The translations under genes were made by a program, and so were the position numbers. Below the pieces are notes generated by a model. It was given only the letters and a program-made list of their open reading frames with translations, was not told where the DNA came from and made no database searches. A DNA stretch of 64,000 bases from Pycnopodia helianthoides (Eukaryota; Echinodermata; Asteroidea; Forcipulatida; Asteriidae), in assembly GCA_032158295.1 (NCBI GenBank), contig CM063253.1:8215001-8279000 (forward strand), read 5' to 3'. Below are positions 33,690-46,200 of the stretch, piece by piece; the first letter of the stretch is position 1; the number at the start of each line of letters is the position of its first letter.

Positions 33690-35578
33690 CACTAACCCCT
33701 GGTAGGGATGTACTGTCGAAAAACAATGCTGATTGGCTCCCAAAAGTGACTATTTTGCGTGCATGCTTGTTTGAAAATTCGGAGCGATTGTATGGCACTT
33801 GCAAGACGCTAAGTACTCATGTGACTATCAGAGACGGCCTCTCTTCTCATGCATCTGCTGTTATAGCACCACGATCCAGTGTGAGCTCGTCCTTGGATTC
33901 CTTCACCACAACTTGTGACGAAGAAGTTGGTGAGATTATTTCAAAGGCACCTAGCCCTTCTTGCCTTCTAGACCCAATACCAACTTGGCTGGTTAAGCAG
34001 TTTTTGGACACTCTCCTACCCACCATCAGCAGTATTGTAAACTCATCCCTCAAATCAGGTGTAGTTCCATCCTGTCTTAAATCTGCAGTTATTACACCAT
34101 TGCTGAAGAAACCAAGTTTGGATCATAATATTCTAAAGAACTACCGCCCTGTAAGCAACCTGACTTTCCTATCTAAAGTGCTTGAACGAATCGTTGCCAA
34201 ACAGCTGACCAACTACATGAGTGAACACCATCTTCATGAGCCCATGCAGTCTGCATATAAGCGCTTCCACAGCACTGAAACAGCACTCATTCGGGTGCAT
34301 AATGACATCATGTGGACCATGGAAAAGCAAGGTATCACCATCCTGGTTCTCCTTGACCTCAGTGCCGCTTTTGACACGATCGACTACAATATTCTACTTG
34401 CTCGGATGGAAGATTTGTTGGGAGTGGATGATGTTCCACTGAAGTGGTTCACATCATACCTGTCTGGAAGAACGCAGCGTCTCCACATCAACAAGAAGTT
34501 CTCGACACCTCATGATCTGCTGTATGGTGTTCCCCAGGGGTCAGTCCTTGGCCCCCTGCTGTTTCTGATCTATACTCTTCCTCTTGGGCAGATCATCCAT
34601 AAACATGACTTGGAACTACACATGTATGCTGACGACACTCAGATCTATACATCTATCTGTCCTGTCAAGTCTTCTGATGTCCTTCAAAATGTGTCAAAAG
34701 TCGAAGACTGCATAACTGAGGTGCAGGCCTGGATGTCATCAAATTTCCTCAAACTCAACGCTGACAAGACCGAGGTAATAGCGATTGGATTCAGGGCACA
34801 ACTTGCCAAGTTCAATCTTCCATCTGTGAAAGTTGCAGGAGTTGATGTCTTAGTCGAAACCAAGCCAGTCAGAAATCTTGGTGTTATGTTTGACCCTGCG
34901 ATGACTATGTCTGCGCAAGTGTCAAGCATAATCAAGACCGCCAACTTCTACCTCACTAACATTGGCAGGGCACGCAGACTGCTGACTGTCGATGCAACCA
35001 AACTGGCAGTGCACACATTGGTCACTTCAAGACTTGACTACTGCAACAGCCTTCTGATTGGAGTTAGTCAAAAACTCAAAAGGAGGCTAAATACGTTCAG
35101 CGTACTGCTGCCAGACTCATCACAAACAAACGCAAGTTCGACTCTATCACCCGGAACTAATCAAACTACACTGGCTCCCAATACAACAAAGGATTGACTT
35201 CAAGGTCATTACTCTCATGTTCAAGGCCCTTCATAAACAAGCCCCTGATTACATCATGGACATGCTGCAAGTCGGTGTCGGACGGAGACAACTTCGATCT
35301 ACTAGCTCCTGTTCACCATACTTTGTTGTGCCAAGAACTAGTCACATCACCTTTGCAGATAGAGCCTTCTCAGTGTATGGACCCAAACTCTGGAATAAAC
35401 TTCCAAATCACATCAGGGACACAACATCCTTCAACAAATTTAAGACACTTCTGAAAGCCCTCTTGTTTCAGGAGGCTTACCATCAATAACTTATTTATTT
35501 CTTCTGTGCCTCAGCGCCTTTGAGCAAACCTTGATTTAGGCGTTTATAAATTGTGTATGATTGATTGATTGATTGATT
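33690..35578 (+). mobile_element. 5'-truncated CR1/L2-type LINE with reverse transcriptase, frameshifted
   Basis: The main frame (33686-35197, 503 residues as read) carries RT motifs in order: ITPLLKKPSLD, NYRPVSNLTFLSKVLER, LDLSAAFDTID (~227-233), YGVPQGSVLGP, YADDTQIY (catalytic YADD at ~314-317), LKLNADKTEV, and RNLGVMFD. Two frameshifts near 35095 and 35155 then move the reading to the frame of 35217-35489, which has the typical C-terminal block RAFSVYGPKLWNKLP and FKTLLKALLF. The 3' end is a short UTR finishing in a (TGAT/ATTG)n tail at 35561-35578, as CR1/L2 LINEs often do. Homology seems to begin only near 33840, so the 5' half, including the endonuclease, is missing. Not autonomous. 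Confidence 0.9.
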
Positions 35579-36575
35579 GTGAAAATGCAAGTATTTGACG
35601 GGATTCCATTCCTTTGTGGTTCATTACGTCTTGGGATTCCATTTCAAATGAATCATGTTTTTACACTGACGCCCTAAACTGCATAGAGTTAGACATATCA
35701 CAAGATCAAAGAAGTTGCTCTTTGACTTCAGGCCTCTTTTGGGGGTTACCATACTTGGGCGTGCACGTAGAGTGGATCGGCCACAGGCCTAATAAAAATG
35801 TGCTGGATTTTATCACATTTTAATGAACCAGTTCGAGGGGTTTATGAGCGAGCAAGGCACGCTGGATAAAATGGCACGGCGAGATCGATCAACCCTGGGA
35901 ACGAGGTTGAATTCCACTGGCCTGTATTGCAGTGGGTGAATCAGCCTGGTCCCCTGTCAAATTGTAGCAGCTGAACCCTTTATTGTTGCATAGATGTAGA
36001 GAGAATCCAACGTACAGGGTGTGGTTGTTGAACCCATGTTGAGTTAAAGTGCTAAGCTCGCAACATAGCAGCATAATAGTTGAAGCTAACTTTGAGAATG
36101 TTTGTAGCACTCCATCAGAAGGTTTTATGATCAGTAAGTCTGCCGGATGTAAAGCCATATTTAGCACAAAGTTTTGGCTGCAAGTTTGCTAGGGCAAAGG
36201 ACACAAAGTGGTTTAGCACTACATAGGCCTACGGGACAAATTATTTGTTTCTCATAAATGTACATTACGTTATTGTCATGTTGAGACTTAATAGTGTCTT
36301 TTCTAGGGACCTATGGAATGCTCCGTTTAGATTCCCCATGCCATTTCATTAACTAAATTAGGTGACAATTTTCTGTGATAAACCGCAAACACTTTCTTAG
36401 CCTACAATTCCAGCTTTCAAATTTCAAAATAAACGATTGGAACTGAAACTAAAAATAGACAACAGTATTAAAGGCCATAAGTGTCTAATTATGACATTAC
36501 TCCTGATTTATATTAAAAAAAAATTTAAAGCAGGAGAAATTTTGTGTGAAGGAACATTTTATGTAATTGCTGTAG
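35579..36575. other. Intergenic; no gene seen
   Basis: GGGATTCCATT is duplicated at 35600 and 35634, just past the LINE tail. Nothing else in this kilobase can be supported; short ORFs here lack any recognisable motif. Confidence 0.35.
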
Positions 36576-39050
36576 ACTTTGTGTGACTCTAAATGAAGGA
36601 GAAAGTCTGTGTGACGTCGCAGATTTTGTTTGCAGTTCAAAACTTGTTTCTATTACATGCAATCTTAATTCATGTGTCAGAGGCTTCTGTAGATAAAAGC
36701 CCTCCTACTATGGGTACAACAGAATAAAATCCTCAAACTAAATTTTAAATGTTTTTCTAATTTTTTGGCAGATAAGGCGGTTTTCAAATAGTTTAACCAT
36801 CATTCTGTTACTGCTTGATGAACCAGTGGACACTGCAAGCACTCAATTAGCCAGACATTTATTGCATCTTCTTAAGGATAGAGAATCTAAAGAAAAAACC
36901 TGACCTTTCAAGGTATGTTGTTGCCTTTTTTTTATCACCAAACCTTTAGTCCTCATACCGCCTGAAACTGCTCGTTAATTCTCAAACTGCTCGCAATCAC
37001 CCTTATTGTCTGACAGTTGTATCTTAAGTTTTAAGCATGGGAATGAAAATAGGCTTGGGCGGTTCCTTTGGTTACCTGGTTCCACATTTGAAACCAGACT
37101 TTTTTTTCAGTTCCGACTTCATGTTCAAGTCCCAATCAGAAATGGCTCTGTAGAGGTGGTAGCAGGACTGTCTTATAATGAGTTAATGAATATCGAAACC
37201 GACTCTCGAACCTCATAGTACAATTAAACCTAGAGTCATTTCACTTCTTGACTGCGGCACAGAAATTCATAAGATTTTCTGCTGTGCCTAGAAATCCCTT
37301 GAGAACTTCTGTTGTAAACATTTTCTTGAGTTACAAGTTGAGTTTATTTTGTAGAGTATGAAATTATCTTTTGAATGATTTGCACAGTTGTTTTGTGTGT
37401 TTTACCAAATTGAAGCTTTGAGGCTGGAAAGATAAGACAGACAAACTAAAATTAGGAAACATCGTTTTTGTATGAAGTAAACATTATTGTCATGTGGAAA
37501 GTTGTACACAAAAGTTTTCTCAACAGTACTGTCGTCTCAAAGAAAACAAATGTTTTACAAGTTTTAAAATGTAAAATAAATTATTGAAAATAATCTCAAT
37601 ATATACTCTTGGAAATAAAAAAAACGCCTCTGTTACCAAAAATTACTTCTTTACCTAAAACATTTGAGGAGTGTTGTGTCCCCCAGAAGACTTCATTCAA
37701 AGCTTTGTAATTAAGGTGATCATCTTATATTTTCTGATAATTATTCAGGTTTTTTTTACGGATTTTATAACAACTTAACTATCTTTCAGGTCATTGTGAC
37801 ATCTGCTTTGATGTAGTATTTCACTGTCAACTTGTTTACAATTGATCCGAAAGTGTTGCCGGAAGAACGCATTGTGCGGAACGTTATTCATACCACACAT
37901 ACCACAAGAAGGCGTATTTTACTTTTTACTTGGATTGCGCCCTCTTTAGAAAGGGAGCTCATTTTAGACAATATTTTCGGAACATTTTTACCTCTGTTGA
38001 CCTTGAAATGTTTCTTTCTATTCCAGAAGACTCTGGTTCACTCCAAATGATAGGGAAAGTATTTTTTTGCTGAAGACTAAGCGTTCATCAAAATACAGAA
38101 GAAAGTCTGTGTGACAGCACAGATATTTTCTTATTGCTGAACACTCTGGGTTACTCCAAACGCAGAAGAAAGTCTGTATGATGGCGCAGATTTTTCTCAT
38201 TGATCTAGACTCTGAGTGACTCCAAATACAGGAGAAAGTTTGTGTGATGGCTCACATTTTTCTTATTGATGTAGACTCTGCGTCAATCCAAACACAGGAG
38301 AAAGTCCCAGCTTCTACAAATAAAATTGTCAAACCATGAATGTACAATAGAACAAAATCACAAAATTAAATTGTATTTGTGTTTTAATCTTTTGGCAGGT
38401 AGTTTTAACCATGAACATGAAACTGCCTGATGATTCAGTGGACACTGCACGCACTTATTCAATCAGACATCGATTGCATATCCTTAAGGATGGAGCATCT
38501 AAAGAAAAAAACCTGACAAACCAAGGTATGTTGCTGTCTTTTTTCAAAAAACAACAAACTTTAGTCTTTAAACTGCCTGCAGCTGCCCTGTTTGTAAATC
38601 CTGAACCTACCTCTAATCACCGTCAGAGTCAAACAAGTTGTATCCTTAGGTTTTACACATGCGAATGAAAAAAAGCTTGGGCATAAAAGCTTGTGCATTT
38701 TTTTCAGCTGCCTTGGTCCAAATTGATTTAGACTCAGTGTCACTCCAAATGCAGGAGAAAGTCTGTATAAAGACGCAGATTTTTCTTATTGATGTAGACC
38801 CAGCTTCTACATATAAAATCTTCAAACCATAAATGTACATTAGAACAAAATCACCATAGTAAATTGTATTTGTTGTTTCAATCTTTTTATAGTAAGATTT
38901 TACCATGAACCTGTATCTGCCTGATGAACCAGTGGATACTGCAAGCACTTAATCAATTAGACATCGATTGCATCTTCTTAAGGATAGAGCATCTAAAGAA
39001 CAAAACCTGACTTACCAAGGTATAATACGTTGCTGTCTTTTTTAAAAAAA
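36576..39050 (+). repeat. Tandemly duplicated exon-like block (three copies) with 70-base spacer repeats
   Basis: A block of about 120 bases occurs at about 36777-36910, 38401-38525 and 38890-39020. Each copy is preceded by a pyrimidine tract (copies 1 and 2 with TTTTTTGGCAG / CTTTTGGCAG, copy 3 with TTTTTATAG) and followed by CCAAG|GTAT (CAAGGTATG in copy 1). The middle copy reads LPDDSVDTARTYSIRHRLHI then LKDGASKEKNLTNQ. Copy 1 has a one-base deletion after KEK and copy 3 an in-frame stop after DTAST. Between copies lie repeats of about 70 bases built on AGAAAGTCTGTGTGATGG and CAGATTTTTCTTATTGATGT (38090-38310, 38750-38790, single at 36600). I do not recognise the protein; it may be a decayed duplicated gene or a repeat family with fortuitous splice-like edges. 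Confidence 0.5.
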
Positions 39051-39881
39051 ACCAAAAAACTTTAGTCTTCTTGTTAGTTAAATCAAACTTTTGTGCGGTA
39101 ATACCTTTAATCGACTCTGCCTTGTATTGTGTAGTCAACTGTGCCTCCCTCTCCCCTCCACAGCTCTATTGGCATTTGTTGAAATGTTCAAGATGTTTTT
39201 AAAGACCATTGTGGTTCCCTTTCATTTTGCATCACTATACTCTACTTAGGAATTCCATTCCCTACCCCTCCCTCACTCAACAGATTTTTTCATTTCTGAT
39301 TGATTTTTATGATAATGACGGTAAAATAGTGCAATATTGAAGAGTATTCTAAACTGTTTAATTATATTTTTATGTATTACTCTTAACTTTACTTACCCAG
39401 AAAACTGCATGATTTCCAATGGCTGACCCTGCTGTGAACATTGACGGTATCTCGACAACTACATAGCCCCGGCTAGCTTGGACTTCCCTGTAGATTTTTT
39501 CCCCAAATGTATCAAATTTCTTTGCTCAAGTAATGCAGAACTGTTTGGCTTGCACTAACACAACTAATTTTTTTTTCACTTCAAATCCGCAAGTTTGAGC
39601 ATTACTTGAGCATACAGTGCTATTTTATATTCTTTTCCTCTGCACCCTAACAAGTACTGTCATTAAACTCCTTCCTTGCACATTTTGATCATTCATTCCC
39701 TCATCTCACATCATCAGATCATGTCACAACCACAGCACCCCATGTATGCTTCAAGCAACATTCTTAAAATGTCACTTTGAGTTTAATTGAAAGTATAACA
39801 TTTGTGTACAAATTTTGTTTGATTTCTGTGTTAAGGTTGTGTGCACCATCTGCCTGTGAGAGAGTGCTGAGTTGATGTCAG

Positions 39882-39973
39882 ATGACTGTGTGTCCATACT
39901 GTCCATGGCAGAAGATGTATGATCCAAAGATGCGTTGCATTCAGATGCCACAGCTGGGCTTCCAGTTCATCAG
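39882..39973 (+). other. Candidate exon with CPYC motif
   Basis: After an acceptor-like TTGATGTCAG, the frame reads MTVCPYCPWQKMYD and continues as PKMRCIQMPQLGFQFI to a consensus donor ATCAG|GTAGGT at 39973/39974. There is a stop 9 bases upstream in frame, so it would be an internal or initiating exon. It lies just before the assembly gap. Unrecognised; could belong with the exon-like blocks upstream. Confidence 0.25.
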
Positions 39974-40012
39974 GTAGGTTTTTCTTCCTCAAACAATTAG
40001 GTTGACACTATT

Positions 40013-40112
40013 NNNNNNNNNNNNNNNNNNNNNNNNNNNNNNNNNNNNNNNNNNNNNNNNNNNNNNNNNNNNNNNNNNNNNNNNNNNNNNNNNNNNNNNN
40101 NNNNNNNNNNNN
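40013..40112. other. Assembly gap (100 N)
   Basis: Exactly 100 N characters, the usual placeholder for a gap of unknown size. Any relation between the exon-like pieces on the left and the repeat arm on the right cannot be read across it. Confidence 0.99.
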
Positions 40113-41879
40113 TTTTTGATCACAAAATATTCCCAGGCAATGTTTTGCCGTCTTTAAAAGTTTACACTCCAATCTTGGCAAAGTTTTGATTTCTCAACTC
40201 TTGTATCGTTCTCAAGCTGATAATGTGGCATTGTTAAATTTTCCCTCTCACATGTGTTGACTGTCATTCCAACACTTGACAGTCTTATGATTTGTAGTAT
40301 GTGATTGATAATGTTATGTTCGGCTTGATTTTGTCTAGGTTGCTAAGCTAGTCGTGTCTTGGACAGGGTTGGCTGGTGCCAGCACAGATGATGAAAGTAT
40401 GCCAACATGGCACCTGAGAACATCGATGACGATTTGCAAACATGGATTGTGGTTACATCAATGAAGGTAATTGCAGAACTTTTGAACCTGATGTTTTTTT
40501 TCAACTCTCAAACTGCTACCAAGCTGATGTTGTGCTGTCTTTAAAGTGATCCCATAGTTCATGACGTCCAGTCCTCAACACTCCTTAAAGTAATGATTTT
40601 CCAGCTGTCAAATTGTTACCTAGGGGTTGTTGTGCCCTTCTCCCCCAATGAACAAGGTGTCAATTTCTTCAAAAACTTGCCAACCTAACAATTTTTCAAC
40701 TCTGAAATTGTTCCTAAGCTGATGTTGTGTCATCTCTTAAATTTTCCCAAAGTATAACATGGAGTTTATAAAAACTTGCTAACCTCCATGAATATGGATA
40801 CAAACCTTTTGGAAAACTTCAAAACATATTGATTTTCCAATCTAAACAATTTCCAAGGCAATGTGATGCCGTCTCTAAAATTCCTGAGTTCAAGTTGTGT
40901 TCCCTAAAAACTTTGCCACCCTCCAAAGTTTGGCAACGTTAATCAAAGTTTGGCAACGTTAAGATTTCTGAACTTTGAGATTGTTCTCAAGCAGATGTTG
41001 TGGCTTCGTTAAATTTTACCACGCACATGTTTTGACTGTATTTCCAAAACATGACAATCTTATGATTTTTATTATGTGACTGATATGGAATGTATTGACT
41101 TGATTTTGTCTAGGTTGATATGCTGGTCGTTTCTTGGACGGGATTGGCTGGTGCCAGCACAGATGGAACGTGAGAACATCGATGACGACATGCTTACATT
41201 GATTGCGTTGGCATCAATGAAGATATTTGCAGAACTTTTGAACCTGACGATTTTTCAACTCTGAAATTGCCATCTTTAAATTGTTCCCATAATGCATGAC
41301 ATCCAGTCCCCAACACTCCCTAAACTAATAATTTTTTAAATGTCAACTTGTTACCTGAGCTCAAATTAGTACCAAGCGGACATTATTCCAAGTTTTCCCA
41401 CAGCACAGGCTGTTCGTTCACTCATAAACGTGCCAACTTCACGATTTTTTAATACTCAAATTGCTCCCAACTGAAGTTTTCCCAATTCGTTTTAGTGCCA
41501 TCTGTTATTTTTTCTCCGAAGAAAATGTCGTCCATTCTATCTAACAATTTACTTATATGATTTTGCAATTGTTTGAAGTTTTTTCAAAAGTTTATTTTAT
41601 GTCGTTCTTAAATTTTTCAAAAAAATTGGGTCTCTTCCCTTTAACAACTTACCAACCTAATACATTTTGAACTCTCAAACTGATTTTCAAATTTGATGAG
41701 TTACCGTCTGTCATAATTTTTTATTTTGAAATCCCCAATATTTTCCAAATCAATGATGTGCCGTCTCTGAATTTTTCCCAACACATAAATTGTCCAGTCC
41801 ATCAGAAATCACAAATTGTTCCAGATTTTTTTCCCTGCCTTTTTAAAGTTTTCCCAAAGCATGTTGTCCAGTCTCTTTA
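40113..41879. repeat. Left arm: diverged ~105-base tandem monomers
   Basis: Repeated words such as TTTTCAACTCTCAAA, TTGTTCCCAAGCTGATGTTG, GCCGTCTTTAAA, TTTTCCCA and CATGACATCCAGTCC recur about every 105 bases. The reverse complements of the same words (TTTGAGAGTTGAAAA, GATGGCACAACATC) make up 49040-50990, so the two arrays are inverted relative to each other. Within the arm, 40303-40495 and 41065-41255 are a directly repeated block of about 190 bases. Confidence 0.75.
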
Positions 41880-42200
41880 TTTTCATCGTATAACCAAGTA
41901 GCCATGTACCTCCATCGTATAACCCAGAAGCTATGCATTGTGTAACTCCTTAGTTCCCGGTAGCTGTGTAATCCCATTATGTAACTCTGCAGTTCTCTGA
42001 AACTTCTCCATTGTGTTATTCTCTGTAGCTGCGTTCAGCGATGTAGCATGCACCTGTTTACTTGCTCCGGTTGTCACGCATAAAGGGAAGTGTACCTTGC
42101 ATAAAGAAACGATTCAAACTCACAATAGTTGCTAGGGACCTGCGTTGACAACAGTCATGAGCAGGTATACCAAGCTTTAGTATAAATAGCAAAAGAGAGA
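41880..42200. repeat. Left copy of an inverted block shared with 54061-54500
   Basis: Contains TATAACC / TGTGTAACTCC units, then CACAATAGTTGCTAGGGACC and TGCGTTGACAACAGTCATGA (42120-42160), whose reverse complement occurs at 54083-54125. It is followed by an AGAGAGAG tract, as the right copy is preceded by a CT tract. Confidence 0.75.
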
Positions 42201-42225
42201 GAGACAAAGTTACCAGTTGAGTCGT

Positions 42226-43226
42226 GGTCATCATTGCGTAGTGGGCTGTTTTTGCAGCGCTATGCATGACCCCGTCTGGGACTGGTCATCAGTGTGTAGT
42301 GGGCTGTTTCTGCAGCGCTATGCATGACACATCCAAGAACGATCATCGGTCACCATTGCGTAGTGGGCTGTTTTTGCAGCATTATGCATGACCCGTCTGA
42401 GAGTGGTCACCATTGTATAGTGGGCTGTTTTAGCAGCGCTATGCATGACCCATCTAAGAACGGTCACCATTGTGTAGCGGGCTGTTTTTGCAGCGCTATG
42501 CATGACACATCCAAGAACGATCATCGGTCACCATTGCGTAGTGGGCTGTTTTTGCAGCATTATGCATGACCCGTCTGAGAGTGGTCACCATTGTATAGTG
42601 GGCTGTTTTAGCAGCGCTATGCATGACCCATCTAAGAACGGTCACCATTGTGTAGCGGGCTGTTTTTGCAGCGCTATGCATGACACATCCAAGAACGATC
42701 ATCGGTCACCATTGCGTAGTGGGCTGTTTTTGCAGCATTATGCATGACCCGTCTGAGAGTGGTCACCATTGTATAGTGGGCTGTTTTAGCAGCGCTATGC
42801 ATGACCCATCTAAGAACGGTCACCATTGTGTAGCGGGCTGTTTTTGCAGCGCTATGCATGACACATCCAAGAACGATCATCGGTCACCATTGCGTAGTGG
42901 GCTGTTTTTGCAGCATTATGCATGACCCGTCTGAGAGTGGTCACCATTGCGTAGCGGGCTGTTTTTGCAGCGCTATGCATGACACATCCAAGAACGATCA
43001 TCGGTCACCATTGCGTAGTGGGCTGTTTTTGCAGCATTATGCATGACCCGTCTGAGAGTGGTCACCATTGCGTAGCGGGCTGTTTTTGCAGCGCTATGCA
43101 TGACACATCCAAGAACGATCATCGGTCACCATTGCGTAGTGGGCTGTTTTTGCAGCATTATGCATGACCCGTCTGAGAGTGGTCACCATTGCGTAGCGGG
43201 CTGTTTTTGCAGCGCTATGCATGACC
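42226..43226. repeat. Higher-order tandem repeat, 178-base then 121-base units
   Basis: Submonomers of about 57-62 bases end in TTATGCATGAC or CTATGCATGAC and contain GTAGTGGGCTGTTTTTGCAG. Three submonomer types form a 178-base unit (starts at 42324, 42502, 42680, 42858). From there one type is missing and the unit becomes 121 bases (42858, 42979, 43100). Copies within each phase are almost identical. The repeated short ORFs seen in both strands follow from this periodicity; since 178 is not a multiple of 3, they do not join into one protein. Confidence 0.92.
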
Positions 43227-43261
43227 TAGAGTAAAAGTAAGGCCCCCCACAGTATCTAATA

Positions 43262-46200
43262 GTTTTTTTCTGAAGTTTTTTAGTTTTTCTGAAGTTTTTT
43301 CTGAAGTTTTCGAAGTTTTTTCTGAAGTTTTTTCTGAAGTTTTTTCTGAAGTTTTTTCTGAAGTTTTTTCTGACAGTTTTTTCTGAAGTTTTTTTGAGTT
43401 TTTTCTGAAGTTTTTTCTGAAGTTTTTTGAGTTTTTCTGAAGTTTTTTCTGAAGTTTTTTCTGAAGTTTTTTCTGAAGTTTTTTCTGAAGTTTTTTCTGA
43501 AGTTTTTTCTGAAGTTTTTTCTGAAGTTTTTTCTGAATGAGTTTTTTCTGAAGTTTTCTGAATTTTTCTGAAGTTTTTTCTGAAGTTTCTGAAGTTTTTT
43601 CTGAAGTTTTTGTTTCTGAAGTTTTTTCTGAAGTTTTTTCTGAAGTTTTTTCTGAAGTTTTTTCTGAAGTTTTTTCTGAAGTTTTTTCTGAAGTTTTTTC
43701 TTGAAGTTTTTTCTGAAGTTTTTTCTGAAGTTTTTTCTGAAGTTTTGAGTTTTTTCTGAAGTTTTTTCTGAAGTTTTTTCTGAAGTTTTTTCTGAAGTTT
43801 TTTCTGAAGTTTTTTCTGAAGTTTTTTCTGAAGTTTTTTCTGAAGTTTTTCTGAAGTTTTCTGAAGTTTTTTCTGAAGTTTTTTCTGAAGTTTTTTCTGA
43901 AGTTTTTTCTGAAGTTTTTTCTGAAGTTTTTTTGAAGTTTTTTCTGAAGTTTTTCTGAGTTTTTTGAGTTTTCTGAAGTTTTTTCTGAAGTTTTTTTCTG
44001 AAGTTTTTTCTGAAGTTTTTTCTGAAGTTTTTTCTGAAGTTTTTTCTGAAGTTTTTTCTGAAGTTTTTCTGAAGTTTTTTCTGAAGTTTTTTCTGAAGTT
44101 TTTTCTGAAGTTTTTTCTGAAGTTTTTTCTGAAGTTTTTTCTGAAGTTTTTTCTGAAGTTTTTTCTGAAGTTTTTTCTGAAGTTTTTTCTGAAGTTTTTT
44201 CTGAAGTTTTTTCTGAAGTTTTTTCTGAAGTTTTTTCTGAAGTTTTTTCTGAAGTTTTTTCTGAAGTTTTTTCTGAAGTTTTTTCTGAAGTTTTTTCTGA
44301 AGTTTTTTCTGAAGTTTTTTCTGAAGTTCTGTTTCTGAAGTTTTTTCTGAAGTTTTTTCTGAAGTTTTTCTGAAGTTTTTTCTGAAGTTTTTTCTGAAGT
44401 TTTTTCTGAAGTTTTTTCTGAAGTTTTTTCTGAAGTTTTTTCTGAAGTTTTTTCTGAAGTTTTTTCTGAAGTTTTTTCTGAAGTTTTTTGAAGTTTTTCT
44501 GAAGTTTTTTCTGAAGTTTTTTCTGAAGTTTTTTCTGAAGTTTTTTCTGAAGTTTTTCTGAGTTTTTTCTGAAGTTTTTTCTGAAGTTTTTTCTGAAGTT
44601 TTTTCTGAAGTTTTTTCTGAAGTTTTTTCTGAAGTTTTTTCTGAAGTTTTTTCTGAAGTTTTTTCTGAAGTTTTTCTGATCTGAAGTTTTTTCTGAAGTT
44701 TTTTCTGAAGTTTTTTCTGAAGTTTTTCGATTTTTTCTGAAGTTTTTCTGAAGTTTTTTTCTGAAGTTTTTTCTGAAGTTTTCTAAGTTTTTTCTGAAGT
44801 TTTTTCTGAAGTTTTTTCTGAAGTTTTTTCTGATTTTTTTTTCTGAAGTTTTTCTGAAGTTTTTTCTGAAGTTTTTTCTGAAGTTTTTTCTGAAGTTTTT
44901 CTGAAGTTTTCTGAAGTTTTTTCTGAAGTTTTTCTGAGTTTTTTCTGAAGTTTTTTCTGAAGTTTTTTCTGAAGTTTTTTCTGAAGTTTTTTCTGAAGTT
45001 TTTTCTGAAGTTTTTTCTGAAGTTTTTTCTGAAGTTTTTTCTGAAGTTTTTTCTGAAGTTTTTTCTGAAGTTTTTATTTTCTGAAGTTTTTTCTGAAGTT
45101 TTTCTGAAGTTTTTTCTGAAGTTTTTTCTGAAGTTTTTTCTGAAGTTTTTTCTGAAGTTTTTTCTGAAGTTTTTTCTGAAGTTTTTTCTGAAGTTTTTTC
45201 TGAAGTTTTTTCTGAAGTTTTTTCTGAAGTTTTTTGAAGTTTTTTCTGAAGTTTTTTCTGAAGTTTTTTCTGAAGTTTTTTCTGAAGTTTTTTCTGAAGT
45301 TTTTTTGAAGTTTTTCTGAAGTTTTTTCTGAAGTTTTTTTCTGAAGTTTTTTCTGAAGTTTTTTCTGAAGTTTTTTCTGAAGTTTTTCTGAAGTTTTTTC
45401 TGAAGTTTTTTCTGAAGTTTTTTCTGAAGTTTTTTCTGAAGTTTTTTCTGAAGTTTTTCGAAGTTTTTCTGAAGTTTTTTCTGAAGTTTTTTCTGAAGTT
45501 TTTTCTGAAGTTTTTTCTGAAGTTTTTCTGAAGTTTTTTCTGAAGTTTTTTCTGAAGTTTTTTCTGAAGTTTTTTCTGAAGTTTTTTCGAGTTTTTTCTG
45601 AAGTTTTTTCTGAAGTTTTTTCTGAAGTTTTTTCTGAAGTTTTTTCGAAGTTTTTTCTGAAGTTTTTTCTGAAGTTTTTTCTGAAGTTTTTTCTGAAGTT
45701 TTTTCTGAAGTGAGTTTTTTCTGAAGTTTTTTCTGAAGTTTTTTTCTGAAGTTTTTTTCGAAGTTTTTTCTGAAGTTTTTTCTGAAGTTTTTTCCGAAGT
45801 TTTTCGATTTTTCTGAAGTTTTTTCCTGAAGTTTTTTCGAGTTTTTTCTGAAGTTTTTTCTGAAGTTTTTTCCGAAGTTTTTTCGAAGTTTTTTCGAAGT
45901 TTTTTCGAAGTTTTTTCCGAAGTTTTTTCCGAAGTTTTTTTCGAAGTTTTTTCTGAAGTTTTTTCCGAAGTTTTTTCCGAAGTTTTTTCGAAGTTTTTTT
46001 TTCGAAGTTTTTTCTGAAGTTTTTTCCGAAGTTTTTTCTGAAGTTTTTTCGAAGTTTTTTCTGAAGTTTTTTCCGAAGTTTTTCTCGAAGTTTTTCGAAG
46101 TTTTTTCCGAAGTTTTTCGAAGTTTTTTGAAGTTTTTTCCGAAGTTTTTTCCGAAGTTTTTTTCGAAGTTTTTTCGAAGTTTTTTCCGAAGTTTTTTCCG

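Noticed and set aside
42324..43167. Repeated 62- to 81-codon ORFs on both strands
   Set aside because: They follow the 178/121-base repeat and do not join, since 178 is not a multiple of three.
42226..43226. CRISPR array
   Set aside because: Regular repeats without unique spacers, in eukaryotic DNA with introns; it is a higher-order tandem repeat.
43964..44338. 124-codon FLKF-repeat ORF
   Set aside because: Same satellite; periodic artefact without start context or splice signals.
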